Shown here: positions 35,776 to 45,128 of the stretch, piece by piece
Numbering within the stretch: the stretch's first letter is position 1
How the letters are laid out: each line of letters opens with the position of its first letter
Source of the DNA: Variovorax sp. PAMC28562
GTDB taxonomy: Bacteria > Pseudomonadota > Gammaproteobacteria > Burkholderiales > Burkholderiaceae_C
Length of the DNA stretch: 64,000 bases
Assembly: GCF_014303735.1 (NCBI RefSeq)
Contig: NZ_CP060296.1
Coordinates: 1,561,501-1,625,500 of the forward strand
Reading direction: 5' to 3'
Notes under the pieces: generated by a model
Seen by the model: only the letters and a program-made list of their open reading frames with translations
What the model was told of the DNA's origin: nothing
Databases searched by the model: none
Position numbers and translations under genes: made by a program

Positions 35776-36744
35776 ATGATCTCTTCATCCGACTTCGCGG
35801 CGCCGGTTCGTTTCGGCACAGGTCCCGCCCATGTGCTGGTCACCGGCGGGACCGGGTTCATCGGTCGACTGCTGATCGAGGCGCTGCAGGCCGACGGGCA
35901 CTCGGTCAGCGTCTGGACGCGCGATGCGACGGCGGCCACGCAGCTCTTCGGCACGGGCGTGCGCTGCGTCCGGCGACTCGAAGAAATCCCGCCCGTGCCG
36001 GCCGTCGATGTGATCGTCAACCTGGCGGGCGCGCCCGTCATCGGCCCGCGCTGGACCACACACCGTCGAGCCGAGTTGCTGGCCAGTCGTGAAGGGCTGA
36101 CGCAAAAGCTGGTCGAGTGGATCGGCACGCGGGCGGTCAAGCCTTGGCTGATGCTGTCGGGATCGGCCATCGGCTACTACGGGGTGCAGTCACAAGACGA
36201 CACTGCCGAGCTGACCGAGTCGAACCCGCCGCAAAACATCTTCATGTCGCTTTTGTGCCAGCGCTGGGAGGCCGCAGCGCACACGGCGGCACGCCATGGC
36301 GTGCGCGTGGCGTGTCTGCGGTTCGGTCTGGTCCTGGGTCATGGCGGGGCGCTGCCCAAACTGCTTGCGCCGATCCGGCTCGGCGCCGGTGGACGGTTGG
36401 GAACAGGGCGGCAATGCACGTCGTGGATTCACGTGCATGACATTGTTCGCGGCATGGCGCACGTGTGGCGCGTCGCGGCGCAGCCCGATGCCCCGCTGGC
36501 ACCGCAGGCCTATAACTTCACTGCGCCGGGTCACCTCTCGCAGGAGGCGTTCGCGCGTACCGCGGCGCAGGTTCTGCATCGGCCCTGCTGGCTGCCGACC
36601 CCAGCCTGGCCGGTCCGGCTGGCGCTGGGCGAGCAGGCGGACGTGCTGCTCGAAGGACAGCGCGTGGTGCCGGCGAACCTCGAGAGAACCGGCTTCCGCT
36701 TTCGCTTCCCGGATGCGCTGAGCGCGTTGCAGGATCTTTGCTGA
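35776..36744 (+). CDS. TIGR01777-family NAD-dependent epimerase/oxidoreductase
   Basis: A 322-residue extended-SDR protein from ATG 35776. Rossmann motif VLVTGGTGFIGRLL at about residues 17-30, then VDVIVNLAGAPV, SGSAIGYYGVQ with the active-site Tyr region, and a C-terminal DUF1731 domain (PCWLPTPAWPVRLALGEQADVLLEGQRVVPANLERTGFRFRFP). The family (YfcH/SulA-like) is widespread and of unclear substrate. Divergent from queA; recG follows with overlap or near overlap. Confidence 0.88.
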   Translation: MISSSDFAAPVRFGTGPAHVLVTGGTGFIGRLLIEALQADGHSVSVWTRDATAATQLFGTGVRCVRRLEEIPPVPAVDVIVNLAGAPVIGPRWTTHRRAELLASREGLTQKLVEWIGTRAVKPWLMLSGSAIGYYGVQSQDDTAELTESNPPQNIFMSLLCQRWEAAAHTAARHGVRVACLRFGLVLGHGGALPKLLAPIRLGAGGRLGTGRQCTSWIHVHDIVRGMAHVWRVAAQPDAPLAPQAYNFTAPGHLSQEAFARTAAQVLHRPCWLPTPAWPVRLALGEQADVLLEGQRVVPANLERTGFRFRFPDALSALQDLC

Positions 36745-36746
36745 CC

Positions 36747-38909
36747 GTGCCCAAGGCGTCGCTCCGGAAGAACAAGTCAGCGCCGGCGACGGCGGGTATG
36801 GCGGTCGCGACCCCCGCGGCTACAGCCGGACCACCCGCGCCACCTGGCGCCGGGCTCAGCCTCGTTCAGCGCGCACTGCGCAAGCTCGGCCTCGTGCGCG
36901 ACATCGACTTCGCGCTCTACCTGCCGATGCGCTACGAAGACGAAACGCGCATCGTGCGGTTGGCCGACGCGCGCGAAGGTGACCTGGCGCAGGTCGAAGG
37001 CGTGGTGACCGAAAGCGAAGTCGCGTTTCGTCCGCGCCGCCAGCTTCTCGTGAACATCGACGACGGCAGCGACACCTGCCAGCTGCGCTTCTTCAACTTC
37101 TATCCATCACAGCAAAAGCAGCTCGAAGTCGGCGCGCGGGTGCGGGTGCGCGGCGAGGTGCGCGGCGGGTTTATCGGCCGCACGATGATGCATCCGACCG
37201 TCAAGGCGGCAGGCACTTCGTTGCCCGATGCGCTGACGCCGGTCTACTCGACCATCGCGGGGCTCGCGCAACCGGTGCTGCGGCGCGAGGTGAGATCGGG
37301 CCTCGCGCGTGCTGCGCTAGACGAGACCGTGCCGGAGTCCGTCGGGATTTCGATCGATGCGCAAGAGGTGTGGGACTTGCGCCGCGCGCTGTCGTTTCTG
37401 CACTACCCGACGCCCGACGTGGCGATGGCAACGTTGGAAGACCGAAGTCATCCTGCCTGGCAGCGCATCAAGGCCGAAGAGTTGTTGGCACAACAGCTGT
37501 CGCAGTTGCAGGCACGGCGCGAGCGCGCCGCGCAGCAGGCACCTCCGCTGCGGTCGATGACGTCCGCCACGTCGTTGCACGCGCAGTTGATGGCGGTGCT
37601 GCCGTTCGGCCTGACCGGCGCGCAGCAGCGAGTCGGCGAAGAGATCACGCGCGACCTGGAACGGTCGATTCCGATGCATCGGCTGCTGCAGGGCGACGTC
37701 GGCTCTGGCAAGACAGTGGTCGCTGCGCTGGCGGCCGCACGCTGTATCGACGCCGGCTTTCAATGTGCGCTGATGGCGCCGACCGAGATCCTGGCGTCGC
37801 AGCACTTCGGCAAGTTGGTGGGCTGGCTCGATCCCTTGCTCGCGGAGCGCGGCTTGCGTGTGGCGTGGCTGACCGGCAGCCAGAAGAAGAAGGAGCGCGA
37901 CGTCATGTCGGCAGCGGTGGAGAGCGGCGAGGCGGCGCTGGTCATCGGTACGCACGCCGTCATCTCGGAGAAGGTGCGCTTCAGGCGACTGGCGCTGGCC
38001 ATCATCGACGAGCAGCATCGCTTCGGCGTGGCGCAACGGCTGGCGCTGCGCGGCAAGGCCGTCGGGCACCTCGAGCCCCACTTGCTGATGATGAGCGCCA
38101 CGCCGATTCCGCGCACGCTGGCGATGAGTTACTTTGCCGATCTCGATGTGTCCACGCTCGATGAGCTGCCGCCCGGCCGCACGCCCATCGTCACCAAGCT
38201 GGTGGCGGACCACCGCCGCGACGAAGTCGTCGCGCGCATTCAGGCGCAGCTTTCGCAAGGGCGGCAGGTCTACTGGGTCTGTCCGTTGATCGAAGAAAGC
38301 GAAGCGGTCGATTTGCGCAATGCGACAGAAACGCGCGACGAGTTGGCAGACGTGCTGGGTCAGCCGGTCCATGTCGGTCTGCTGCATTCGCGCATGTCGA
38401 CGCCAGACAAGCAGGCGGTGATGGCTGCCTTCACCGCCAATCAGATCCAGGTGCTCGTCAGTACGACGGTGATCGAAGTCGGCGTCGATGTGCCGAATGC
38501 GTCGCTGATGGTGATCGAGCACGCGGAGCGCTTTGGGCTGTCGCAGTTGCACCAGTTGCGCGGGCGGGTTGGTCGCGGCGCAGCGGCATCGGCCTGCGTT
38601 TTGCTCTACGCGCCGAACGAAGCCGGCCGCGTCGGCGAGGCGGCGCGCGCGCGCTTGAAGGCAATGGCGGAAACCGGCGACGGCTTCGAGATCGCACGTC
38701 GCGACCTCGAGATTCGCGGACCCGGCGAGTTTCTCGGGGCGAAGCAATCCGGCGCGCCCCTGCTTCGCTTTGCCGATCTCGAAACAGACGCGTTGCTGCT
38801 CGATTGGGCGCGAGATCTCGCTCCTCGTATGCTGGATCAATACCCTGAGCTAGCGCAGAAGCACGTGGACCGCTGGCTCGGCACCAAAGCCGAATATCTC
38901 AAAGCATGA
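36747..38909 (+). CDS. recG: ATP-dependent DNA helicase RecG
   Basis: A 720-residue helicase. Domain order: wedge/OB fold (about residues 60-180, VEGVVTESEVAFRPRRQL), RecA-like domain 1 with Walker A GDVGSGKT and DEQH box (IIDEQHRFG), domain 2 with STTVIEVGVDVPNASLMVIEHAERFGLSQLHQLRGRVGRG, and the TRG-like end GPGEFLGAKQSG. RecG drives fork reversal and Holliday junction branch migration. Start choice: GTG 36747 or TTG 36738, the latter overlapping the preceding TGA with AGGA just upstream. An N-terminal ~40-residue Ala/Pro/Lys extension is typical of this group. Confidence 0.95.
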   Translation: MPKASLRKNKSAPATAGMAVATPAATAGPPAPPGAGLSLVQRALRKLGLVRDIDFALYLPMRYEDETRIVRLADAREGDLAQVEGVVTESEVAFRPRRQLLVNIDDGSDTCQLRFFNFYPSQQKQLEVGARVRVRGEVRGGFIGRTMMHPTVKAAGTSLPDALTPVYSTIAGLAQPVLRREVRSGLARAALDETVPESVGISIDAQEVWDLRRALSFLHYPTPDVAMATLEDRSHPAWQRIKAEELLAQQLSQLQARRERAAQQAPPLRSMTSATSLHAQLMAVLPFGLTGAQQRVGEEITRDLERSIPMHRLLQGDVGSGKTVVAALAAARCIDAGFQCALMAPTEILASQHFGKLVGWLDPLLAERGLRVAWLTGSQKKKERDVMSAAVESGEAALVIGTHAVISEKVRFRRLALAIIDEQHRFGVAQRLALRGKAVGHLEPHLLMMSATPIPRTLAMSYFADLDVSTLDELPPGRTPIVTKLVADHRRDEVVARIQAQLSQGRQVYWVCPLIEESEAVDLRNATETRDELADVLGQPVHVGLLHSRMSTPDKQAVMAAFTANQIQVLVSTTVIEVGVDVPNASLMVIEHAERFGLSQLHQLRGRVGRGAAASACVLLYAPNEAGRVGEAARARLKAMAETGDGFEIARRDLEIRGPGEFLGAKQSGAPLLRFADLETDALLLDWARDLAPRMLDQYPELAQKHVDRWLGTKAEYLKA

Positions 38910-38952
38910 GCTCGCTAGCCTACGGGGCGACTGCGCATAATTGTCGGAAGCT

Positions 38953-39918
38953 ATGACCCTTACCGAACTCAAATACATCGTCGCAGTGGCGCGCGAACGC
39001 CACTTCGGCAAGGCCGCCGAATCCTGCTACGTCTCTCAGCCCACGCTGTCGGTCGCCATAAAGAAGCTTGAGGACGAACTCGAAGTGAAGCTGTTCGAGC
39101 GCAGCGCAGGCGAGGTCACGGTCACACCGCTGGGCGAGCAGATCGTGCAGCAGGCGCAGAGCGTGCTCGATCAGGCCGCCAGCATCAAGGAGATTGCCAA
39201 GCGAGGCAAAGACCCGCTGGCCGGCGCATTGAACCTCGGCGTGATCTACACGATCGGCCCTTACCTGTTGCCCGACCTGGTGCGCCAGGTGATCACCCGC
39301 ACGCCGCAAATGCCGTTGATGCTGCAAGAAAACTTCACCGTGAAGCTGCTCGAAATGCTGCGCGCCGGCGAGATCGATTGCGCCATCATGGCCGAGCCTT
39401 TTCCGGACAACGGCCTGGCAATGGCCGCGCTGTACGACGAGCCCTTCATGGCCGCACTGCCGATCAACCACAAGCTAGCGGGGAAGGATTCGATCACTTC
39501 CGAAGAACTGCGCAACGAGACGATGCTGCTGCTCGGAACCGGCCATTGCTTTCGCGATCACGTGCTGGAAGTCTGCCCCGAGTTCGCGCGCTTTTCGAGC
39601 AATGCCGAAGGCATCCGCAAGAGCTTCGAAGGCTCGTCTCTGGAAACCATCAAGCACATGGTGGCTTCCGGCATGGGCGTCACGCTGGTGCCGCGGCTGT
39701 CGGTGCCAGCAGAGGCGCTCAAGCCCAGGGGCAAGGGCAAGAAAGACAACGAGCAGATGGTGCGCTACCTTCCGGTCGTCGATGGCGAAGGCCGCGAGCC
39801 GCCGACGCGCCGCGTGGTGCTGGCATGGCGCCGCAGCTTCACACGCTACGAGGCGATCGCCGCGCTGCGCAATGCGATCTATGCGTGCGAGCTTCCGGGT
39901 GTGAAGCGGCTGTCTTGA
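38953..39918 (+). CDS. oxyR: Hydrogen-peroxide sensor regulator OxyR
   Basis: A 321-residue LysR-family regulator from ATG 38953. N-terminal HTH: MTLTELKYIVAVARERHFGKAAESCYVSQPTLSVAIKKLEDEL. The redox pair is present as GHCFRDHVLEVC with C199 and C208, the same numbering as E. coli OxyR, and the surrounding motif matches. Peroxide forms the C199-C208 disulfide and switches on protective genes. A Dps gene lies 102 nt downstream on the same strand, a classic OxyR target. C-terminal residues KPRGKGKKDNEQ form a basic linker insertion. Confidence 0.95.
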   Translation: MTLTELKYIVAVARERHFGKAAESCYVSQPTLSVAIKKLEDELEVKLFERSAGEVTVTPLGEQIVQQAQSVLDQAASIKEIAKRGKDPLAGALNLGVIYTIGPYLLPDLVRQVITRTPQMPLMLQENFTVKLLEMLRAGEIDCAIMAEPFPDNGLAMAALYDEPFMAALPINHKLAGKDSITSEELRNETMLLLGTGHCFRDHVLEVCPEFARFSSNAEGIRKSFEGSSLETIKHMVASGMGVTLVPRLSVPAEALKPRGKGKKDNEQMVRYLPVVDGEGREPPTRRVVLAWRRSFTRYEAIAALRNAIYACELPGVKRLS

Positions 39919-39952
39919 AGGCACAGACCATCGCTGCCATAGCGACGTGCTG

Positions 39953-39981
39953 TTGCGGTACCAGCGCTCCGCTCACAGAAT
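39953..39981 (+). promoter_or_regulatory. Candidate dps promoter
   Basis: TTGCGG (39953-39958) and CAGAAT (39976-39981) with 17-bp spacing, 39 nt before the dps start. The -35 match is weak, as expected for an activator-dependent promoter. I could not identify a full OxyR ATAG/CTAT site. Confidence 0.35.
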
Positions 39982-40020
39982 CTTAATTTTGAACTTACAT
40001 CGAAAAGAGATCACTTCGTC

Positions 40021-40605
40021 ATGACCAAAGATCTGAAAAAAGCTAAATCGTCCAACCCCGTGGCTGCGTCCGGCAAGGTGCCCAAGAAGGGCGGAACGGT
40101 GGTGTCGACGGAGTCGGGCAGTCGCAACGCGCCGATCATCAACATCGGGATCGAACGGCAAGACCGCGCGGACATCGCCGAGGGTTTGAGCCGCGTGCTG
40201 GCAGACACCTATACGCTCTATCTCACGACGCACAATTTCCATTGGAACGTGACCGGCCCGCATTTCAACTCGCTGCACGCGATGTTCATGGGTCAGTACA
40301 CCGAGCTTTGGAATTCGACTGACGTGATTGCAGAACGCATCCGCGCACTCGGCCACTACGCACCGGGCTCGTATGCCGAATTCAGCAAGATCGCTACCGT
40401 GCCCGATGTGCCGCAGCATCCGCCGAAGGCGATGGAGATGGTCCGCATTCTTGTCAAGGGCCACGAAACCGTCTCGCGCATTGCGCGCGAGTTCATTCCG
40501 GTGGCCGAAGAAGCCGGCGACGACCCGACCGCCGACATGCTGACCGCGCGCTGCACCGTGCACGACCAGACGGCGTGGATGCTGCGTTCGCTGCTTGAAG
40601 ACTGA
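40021..40605 (+). CDS. dps: Dps-family DNA-protecting ferroxidase
   Basis: A 194-residue protein with a lysine-rich, disordered N-terminal tail (first ~25 residues, KDLKKAKSS..GKVPKKGG), suitable for DNA binding. The four-helix bundle has the Dps ferroxidase residues HNFHWNVTGPHF and the helix LWNSTDVIAERIRALG with Asp/Glu ligands. Twelve subunits store iron and consume peroxide while shielding DNA. It follows oxyR directly, which supports peroxide control. Confidence 0.93.
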   Translation: MTKDLKKAKSSNPVAASGKVPKKGGTVVSTESGSRNAPIINIGIERQDRADIAEGLSRVLADTYTLYLTTHNFHWNVTGPHFNSLHAMFMGQYTELWNSTDVIAERIRALGHYAPGSYAEFSKIATVPDVPQHPPKAMEMVRILVKGHETVSRIAREFIPVAEEAGDDPTADMLTARCTVHDQTAWMLRSLLED

Positions 40606-40634
40606 GGCGATGGCCTGTTCGAGAAACGCCGCGA

Positions 40635-40715
40635 AACCGGCTTTGCCGAGCCGCTGGCGTTGCCCCCTCGGGCGGGGAAGCGGCTATACGAAGTGAGCAA
40701 GCTAAGGGGGCGGCA
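40635..40715 (+). repeat. GC-rich palindromic intergenic repeat abutting ubiA
   Basis: Several complementary blocks occur within 80 bp: GGCT/AGCC (40639-40652), CCCC/GGGG (40663-40677), and GCCCCCT (40662-40668) with AGGGGGC (40705-40711). The pattern resembles the short palindromic elements scattered between genes in Comamonadaceae genomes (from memory, not checked). Only one copy was seen in this window. It covers the predicted 5' end of ubiA. Confidence 0.5.
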
Positions 40716-41556
40716 TGTCTACCTTGATCTGATTCGCTGGAATCGGCCCGCCGGTTGGTTGCTGCTGCTCTGGCCCACGCTGGGTGCGCTTTGGTTCGCC
40801 GCCGATGGTTGGCCGGAGTGGCACTTGTTGATCGTGTTCGTGCTCGGCACGTTTCTGATGCGCAGCGCGGGCTGCTGCATCAACGACGTGGCCGATCGCG
40901 ATTTCGATCGCCATGTGAAGCGCACCGCACAGCGGCCGGTGACGAGCGGAGCGGTGTCGGTGAGAGAAGCATTGACGCTGGGGGCAGTGCTGGCGTTGCT
41001 TGCTTTTGCTCTGGTGCTCACAACCAACTGGCTGACCGTCCTCTGGTCATTCGCGGCGCTCGCCATCACGCTCGCGTATCCCTTTGCCAAGCGCTTCGTC
41101 TCGATCCCGCAGGCGGTTCTCGGCATAGCTTTCAGCTTCGGCATCCCGATGGCGTTCGCGGCGGTGCAGTCGGTAGTGCCGGCCTTCGTCGTGCTGCTGC
41201 TCGTGGGCAATCTGTTCTGGGTGCTGGCCTACGACACCGAATACGCGATGGTCGACCGCGACGACGACTTGAAGATCGGCATGAAGACCTCTGCCATCAC
41301 CTTTGGGCGCTTCGATGTTGCTGCGGTCGTGGCGAGCTATGCGGCCTTTCTGTTGCTGTGGACCATTGCGGGTGCGAGCCGCGGTCTGGGCCTGGTCTTC
41401 TTCATCGCTATTGTCCTGGCTGCCGCGCAAGCCGCCTGGCACTGGCGCCTGGTTCGCACGCGCACGCGCGACGGCTGCTTCAAGGCATTTCGCCTGAACC
41501 ATTGGCTCGGCTTCACTGTGTTCGCGGGGGTCGTTGCCGGCTATGCGCTGCGCTGA
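40693..41556 (+). CDS. ubiA: 4-hydroxybenzoate octaprenyltransferase
   Basis: A 287-residue protein if started at GTG 40693. Seven to nine membrane helices and both Asp-rich prenyl-diphosphate motifs: NDVADRDFD and [12 protein letters not shown]. It attaches the polyprenyl tail to 4-hydroxybenzoate in ubiquinone synthesis. The conserved family N-terminus begins at [19 protein letters not shown]. The residues before it (SKLRGRHVY) are encoded by an intergenic palindromic repeat, and no ribosome-binding site is visible, so the true start is uncertain. Confidence 0.93.
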   Translation: MSKLRGRHVYLDLIRWNRPAGWLLLLWPTLGALWFAADGWPEWHLLIVFVLGTFLMRSAGCCINDVADRDFDRHVKRTAQRPVTSGAVSVREALTLGAVLALLAFALVLTTNWLTVLWSFAALAITLAYPFAKRFVSIPQAVLGIAFSFGIPMAFAAVQSVVPAFVVLLLVGNLFWVLAYDTEYAMVDRDDDLKIGMKTSAITFGRFDVAAVVASYAAFLLLWTIAGASRGLGLVFFIAIVLAAAQAAWHWRLVRTRTRDGCFKAFRLNHWLGFTVFAGVVAGYALR

Positions 41557-41592
41557 GCGCGCTTCGCTCGAAAGGCTGGCTTTGGCCGGCAA

Positions 41593-42450
41593 TCAACCTT
41601 TGCCGAATTCTTCACCCAACTCCGCCGCGCGTTTTTGCGCCGCAAGAATGGCGGTCTTGAACTGGGCTTTTACGTCAGCGGCTTCAAGAGACTTGATGGC
41701 AGCGTAGGTCGTTCCACCCTTCGACGTCACCCGCTGTCGCAACACCGACGGCGCCTCCGTTGCGCTCTTGGCCAACGCCGATGCGCCGGTGAAGGTGCCG
41801 ATGGCCAGGCGCTGCGCCTGGTCGGCAGGCAATCCCATCTCGATGCCCGCCTCTGTCATTGCTTCGATGAAATAGAAGACGTAGGCCGGGCCCGAACCGG
41901 ACATCGCCGTCACGGCGTCGAGATCGCTTTCAGCGTCGACCCAGAGCAGTTCGCCGGTCGGTGCCAGCAGCTGTGCGACGAGCGCTCGGTCTTCGCTGCT
42001 CGTTGCCGGTCGGGCGAAAAGGCCGGTCATGCCCTGGCCGACGAGCGCTGGCGTGTTGGGCATGGCACGCACGATGCGCTCGCTGCCCAGCCAGCGCGCG
42101 ATGCTGTCCGAGGTAATGCCCGCCGCGACGCTGAGGTGAAGCGCATCGGGTGCGAAGGCGCGCACCGGTTTCGCCGCGTCCGCAAAGGTTTGTGGCTTGA
42201 CGGCCCACACGACGACGGCGCAGCGCGCGAGCGCAGGGTTCGCTTCAGTCAGAGCTGCGATGCCAAACTCATTTGCAAGCCGCGTTCGGGCCTCGTCGAA
42301 TGGCTCGACCACCTCGAAAGTGCCGGCCACCGTGCCTTGCCGAATCAAGCCACCGATGATGGCGCTCGCCATGTTGCCGCCACCGATGAAGGCGATCGGC
42401 GGGAGTGGTGTGGCGGCGTTGCGGGGCAGAAAGGTGACGGCGATGGTCAT
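41593..42450 (-). CDS. proC: Pyrroline-5-carboxylate reductase
   Basis: A 285-residue protein from ATG 42450. Rossmann motif IAFIGGGNMASAIIGGL, VVWAVKPQ, MPNTPALVGQGMTGL and the C-terminal signature DAVTAMSGSGPAYVFYFIEAMTEAG, then TSKGGTT. It reduces P5C to proline with NAD(P)H. The start overlaps the stop of the upstream esterase-like gene as ATGA, so both are on one transcript. Confidence 0.96.
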   Translation of the reverse strand: MTIAVTFLPRNAATPLPPIAFIGGGNMASAIIGGLIRQGTVAGTFEVVEPFDEARTRLANEFGIAALTEANPALARCAVVVWAVKPQTFADAAKPVRAFAPDALHLSVAAGITSDSIARWLGSERIVRAMPNTPALVGQGMTGLFARPATSSEDRALVAQLLAPTGELLWVDAESDLDAVTAMSGSGPAYVFYFIEAMTEAGIEMGLPADQAQRLAIGTFTGASALAKSATEAPSVLRQRVTSKGGTTYAAIKSLEAADVKAQFKTAILAAQKRAAELGEEFGKG

Positions 42451-43610
42451 GTGGTCATGGGTCGGTCGATAAATTCGAATGCGGCGAATTGGGTAATTTG
42501 CAGCGGATTGAAATTGTCGTCGCTGACGACCACCAGCGTGCGGCGCCCGTTGGCCAGCGGCGGGCCCCAGCACATGCCCTCACTGTTGTCGAGGCGCGAA
42601 AGGCCTAGCGTCGCAAAGTCGGCGACGAGCGTCTTGTTCGCTGGGCGATGGTTGGATGGCGTCAAAGTATCGAGCGCCAGCACGTCGCTGGCGGTGCTCG
42701 TGTCGATCTCGTAGAGACGCAATGAATTGCCGACGCCGACCGCGTACGCCCGCTCCAGAACCAGCATGCGGTGTGCATCGATCATCAGCACCTCGCTGAC
42801 GCCGTTGTCCGCGAAGCCACCTGGAAAGGTAGGGCGTTGCGGGATGGCGTCAGGGATGTAGGCGATCTGTCGCGTTGCGCGGCCCGAAGCGAGATCGATC
42901 TGCGTGAAGCGGCAGGGCCCACCGGGGGCTTCGAGTGTTGGCACGGGCCCGTCTTCTATCAGAGCGTTTTCCATCGCCAGCCAGGCGTGGCCGCCGTCCG
43001 GCGTCAGGGCAAGGCCTTCGAACCCGAGGTTGTCGCGTGGTCCGCGTCGCATGGAAGCATCGGCCTTGAACATCGAAGGCAACGTGAACTCGCGCAGGAA
43101 GCGGCCATCGCGTGTCGATTCATAAAGCGCCGGGCCGAAGCCGCGCGCCACGTCGCCTTCGCTCGACCAAAGAATCGTGCCTGTCGCAGGACGCAACCTG
43201 AGGGACTCCGGATCCGGAACGGGCGTGCCCTCGACGGCCTTGGCGCGCCCTGGCCACGGCCCGCTGCCCGGACGCTGCAGGAAAACGACGGAAACTGGTT
43301 CGGGCGGCGCGGTGGCTGGATCACGCCATCGCGCCGTATAGAACCGAACTGGCGCGAGATCCGATCGGTCATCACTCAACAGCAGATACTCACTGTTCGC
43401 GGCGTCGAAGTCGATTCCTGAGAGGCCGCCCGTGGGCGTTTCCGCTATTTGGATCCGGTGCGGCCAACGGGCTTCAGCGATCAGGCGCAAGCGGACGGGT
43501 GAAAGCGGACCGGCGGTCCACTGGCCGCTCGACGAACCGTTACAGCCAGTCAACCCGAAGACGATTGGGTTTGCCGAGAGCAGCATGGCAAGCAGGCGGC
43601 GACGCGTCAT
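42447..43610 (-). CDS. Esterase-like activity of phytase family lipoprotein
   Basis: A 387-residue protein from ATG 43610. The signal peptide ends in GLTGC, lipidated C23. The mature domain matches the phytase-like esterase family (DUF of EEP/phytase-like propellers): TGGLSGIDFDAANSEYLLLSDDRSD, LGFEGLALTPDGGHAWLAMENALIEDG, GVSEVLMIDAHRMLVLERAYAVG and LDNSEGMCWGPPLANGRRTLVVVSDDNFN. Family members are exported, calcium-dependent propeller proteins of unclear substrate. It reads divergently from the ribosomal operon and is coupled to proC. Confidence 0.83.
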   Translation of the reverse strand: MTRRRLLAMLLSANPIVFGLTGCNGSSSGQWTAGPLSPVRLRLIAEARWPHRIQIAETPTGGLSGIDFDAANSEYLLLSDDRSDLAPVRFYTARWRDPATAPPEPVSVVFLQRPGSGPWPGRAKAVEGTPVPDPESLRLRPATGTILWSSEGDVARGFGPALYESTRDGRFLREFTLPSMFKADASMRRGPRDNLGFEGLALTPDGGHAWLAMENALIEDGPVPTLEAPGGPCRFTQIDLASGRATRQIAYIPDAIPQRPTFPGGFADNGVSEVLMIDAHRMLVLERAYAVGVGNSLRLYEIDTSTASDVLALDTLTPSNHRPANKTLVADFATLGLSRLDNSEGMCWGPPLANGRRTLVVVSDDNFNPLQITQFAAFEFIDRPMTT

Positions 43611-43699
43611 CGCCGTCGAGATGGCTTGGTGCGGGTCGTTGTGTTGCTTGGGATGCACAGACTCCAGTCTAGTTTCTGGCTTCCACCGGCCCAGCGCAG

Positions 43700-43728
43700 T
43701 TGACGCACCGTCGAACGCATGGCACAAT
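43700..43728 (+). promoter_or_regulatory. Promoter of the spc ribosomal operon
   Basis: TTGACG (43700-43705), 17-bp spacer, CACAAT (43723-43728). The match to the sigma-70 consensus is good (5/6 and 4/6). Transcription would start near 43735 and give a leader of about 135 nt before rplN. Confidence 0.65.
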
Positions 43729-43774
43729 CGCGGGCTTCGCTCTAAACGAGTGAAGCTTCTGCCCAGCGGAAGTG

Positions 43775-43840
43775 CCCCGAGTGGTTCGGGGTGCGGACGA
43801 CGGGCCCAAGACTGACTGCAGTGAACCCGCCTTCGGGTTC
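43775..43840 (+). promoter_or_regulatory. Two hairpins in the rplN leader
   Basis: First stem CCCCGA/TCGGGG (43775-43791) with loop GTGGT. Second stem GAACCCG/CGGGTTC (43823-43840) with loop CCTT. Both are perfect. They lie in the untranslated leader and could be a target for feedback by a ribosomal protein, as happens in other r-protein operons. No T-tract follows. Confidence 0.5.
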
Positions 43841-43869
43841 GCATCGGTACAAGTTGGGAACTATTCGAA

Positions 43870-44238
43870 ATGATCCAAGCTGAATCCAGGCTCGAAGTAG
43901 CCGACAACACAGGGGCGAAATCCGTCCTGTGTATCAAGGTGCTGGGTGGCTCCAAGCGACGTTACGCCAGTGTGGGCGACGTTATCAAGGTCAGCATCAA
44001 GGAAGCCGCTCCGCGTGGTCGCGTCAAAAAAGGCGAGATCTACAGCGCGGTCGTGGTTCGCACTGCCAAGGGCATCCGGCGCGCCGATGGTTCCCTCGTC
44101 AAATTCGACAGCAACGCAGCCGTGTTGCTCAACGCAAAGCTGGAGCCGATCGGCACCCGCATCTTCGGACCGGTGACGCGCGAGTTGCGCACCGAAAAGT
44201 TCATGAAGATCGTGTCGCTGGCTCCTGAAGTTCTGTAA
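43870..44238 (+). CDS. rplN: 50S ribosomal protein L14
   Basis: 122 residues, the exact usual length. Starts [27 protein letters not shown] and contains the L14 signature [27 protein letters not shown]14 sits at the subunit interface near L19 and bridges to 16S helix 14. First gene of the spc operon. Upstream S10-operon genes are not contiguous here, since the preceding gene is on the opposite strand. Confidence 0.98.
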   Translation: MIQAESRLEVADNTGAKSVLCIKVLGGSKRRYASVGDVIKVSIKEAAPRGRVKKGEIYSAVVVRTAKGIRRADGSLVKFDSNAAVLLNAKLEPIGTRIFGPVTRELRTEKFMKIVSLAPEVL

Positions 44239-44251
44239 GGACAACAACGCC

Positions 44252-44569
44252 ATGAACAAGATTCGCAAAGGCGACCAGGTTATCGTGTTGGCCGGTCGTG
44301 ACAAGGGTAAGCGCGGTGTCGTTTCGTTGCGCAAGGACGACTCGCATCTGATCGTCGACGGCATCAACACCGTCAAGAAGCACACCAAACCGAACCCGCT
44401 CAAGGGTACGACCGGTGGCATCGTCGAAAAGACTATGCCTATCCACCAATCCAACGTGGCGATCTTCAATGCCGCGACCGGCAAGGCCGATCGTGTGGGC
44501 ATCAAGATCGCGGACGGCAAGCGCTTTCGCGTCTTCAAGTCCAGCGGCGACGAAATCAAGATCGCCTAA
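44252..44569 (+). CDS. rplX: 50S ribosomal protein L24
   Basis: 105 residues with the KOW motif near the start ([19 protein letters not shown]) and the L24 region [14 protein letters not shown]. An assembly initiator that binds the 5' end of 23S rRNA. It lies 13 nt after rplN and 11 nt before rplE in the spc operon. Confidence 0.98.
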   Translation: MNKIRKGDQVIVLAGRDKGKRGVVSLRKDDSHLIVDGINTVKKHTKPNPLKGTTGGIVEKTMPIHQSNVAIFNAATGKADRVGIKIADGKRFRVFKSSGDEIKIA

Positions 44570-44580
44570 GGGGTACTCAC

Positions 44581-45120
44581 ATGGCACGTCTCCAAAAACA
44601 CTTCCGCGAAAAAGTCTCCAAAGACTTGATCGAAAAGTTCGGCTACAAGTCGCCGATGCAGGTCCCGCGCATCACCAAGATCACGCTCAACATGGGCGTG
44701 GGTGAAGCGGTTGCCGACAAGAAGGTTCTCGACAATGCTGTCGCTGACCTGACGAAGATCGCCGGCCAAAAGCCAGTCGTCACCAAGTCGAAGAAGGCCA
44801 TTGCCGGATTCAAGATTCGGGAAATGCAGCCGATCGGTTGCATGGTCACGCTGCGCGGTGTGCAGATGTATGAGTTCCTGGACCGTTTCGTGACCGTGGC
44901 GCTGCCGCGTGTCCGCGACTTCCGCGGCATTTCCGGCCGTGCTTTCGACGGTCGTGGCAACTACAACATCGGCGTCAAAGAGCAGATCATTTTTCCTGAG
45001 ATCGAATACGACAAGGTCGATGCCTTGCGCGGTCTCAACATCAGCATCACGACAACGGCCAAGACCGACGAAGAAGCCAAGGCGCTTCTCGCTGGTTTCC
45101 GTTTCCCGTTCAAGAACTGA
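44581..45120 (+). CDS. rplE: 50S ribosomal protein L5
   Basis: 179 residues. Signatures [44 protein letters not shown] and [25 protein letters not shown]5 binds 5S rRNA in the central protuberance and contacts P-site tRNA. In E. coli the S8 feedback site of this operon is at the start of rplE; an equivalent fold was not evident by eye here. Confidence 0.98.
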   Translation: MARLQKHFREKVSKDLIEKFGYKSPMQVPRITKITLNMGVGEAVADKKVLDNAVADLTKIAGQKPVVTKSKKAIAGFKIREMQPIGCMVTLRGVQMYEFLDRFVTVALPRVRDFRGISGRAFDGRGNYNIGVKEQIIFPEIEYDKVDALRGLNISITTTAKTDEEAKALLAGFRFPFKN

Positions 45121-45128
45121 GGCGAACC

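Noticed and set aside
41540..41592. Terminator between ubiA and proC
   Set aside because: Short inverted GAGCG/CGCTC motifs are present but too weak and without a T-run.
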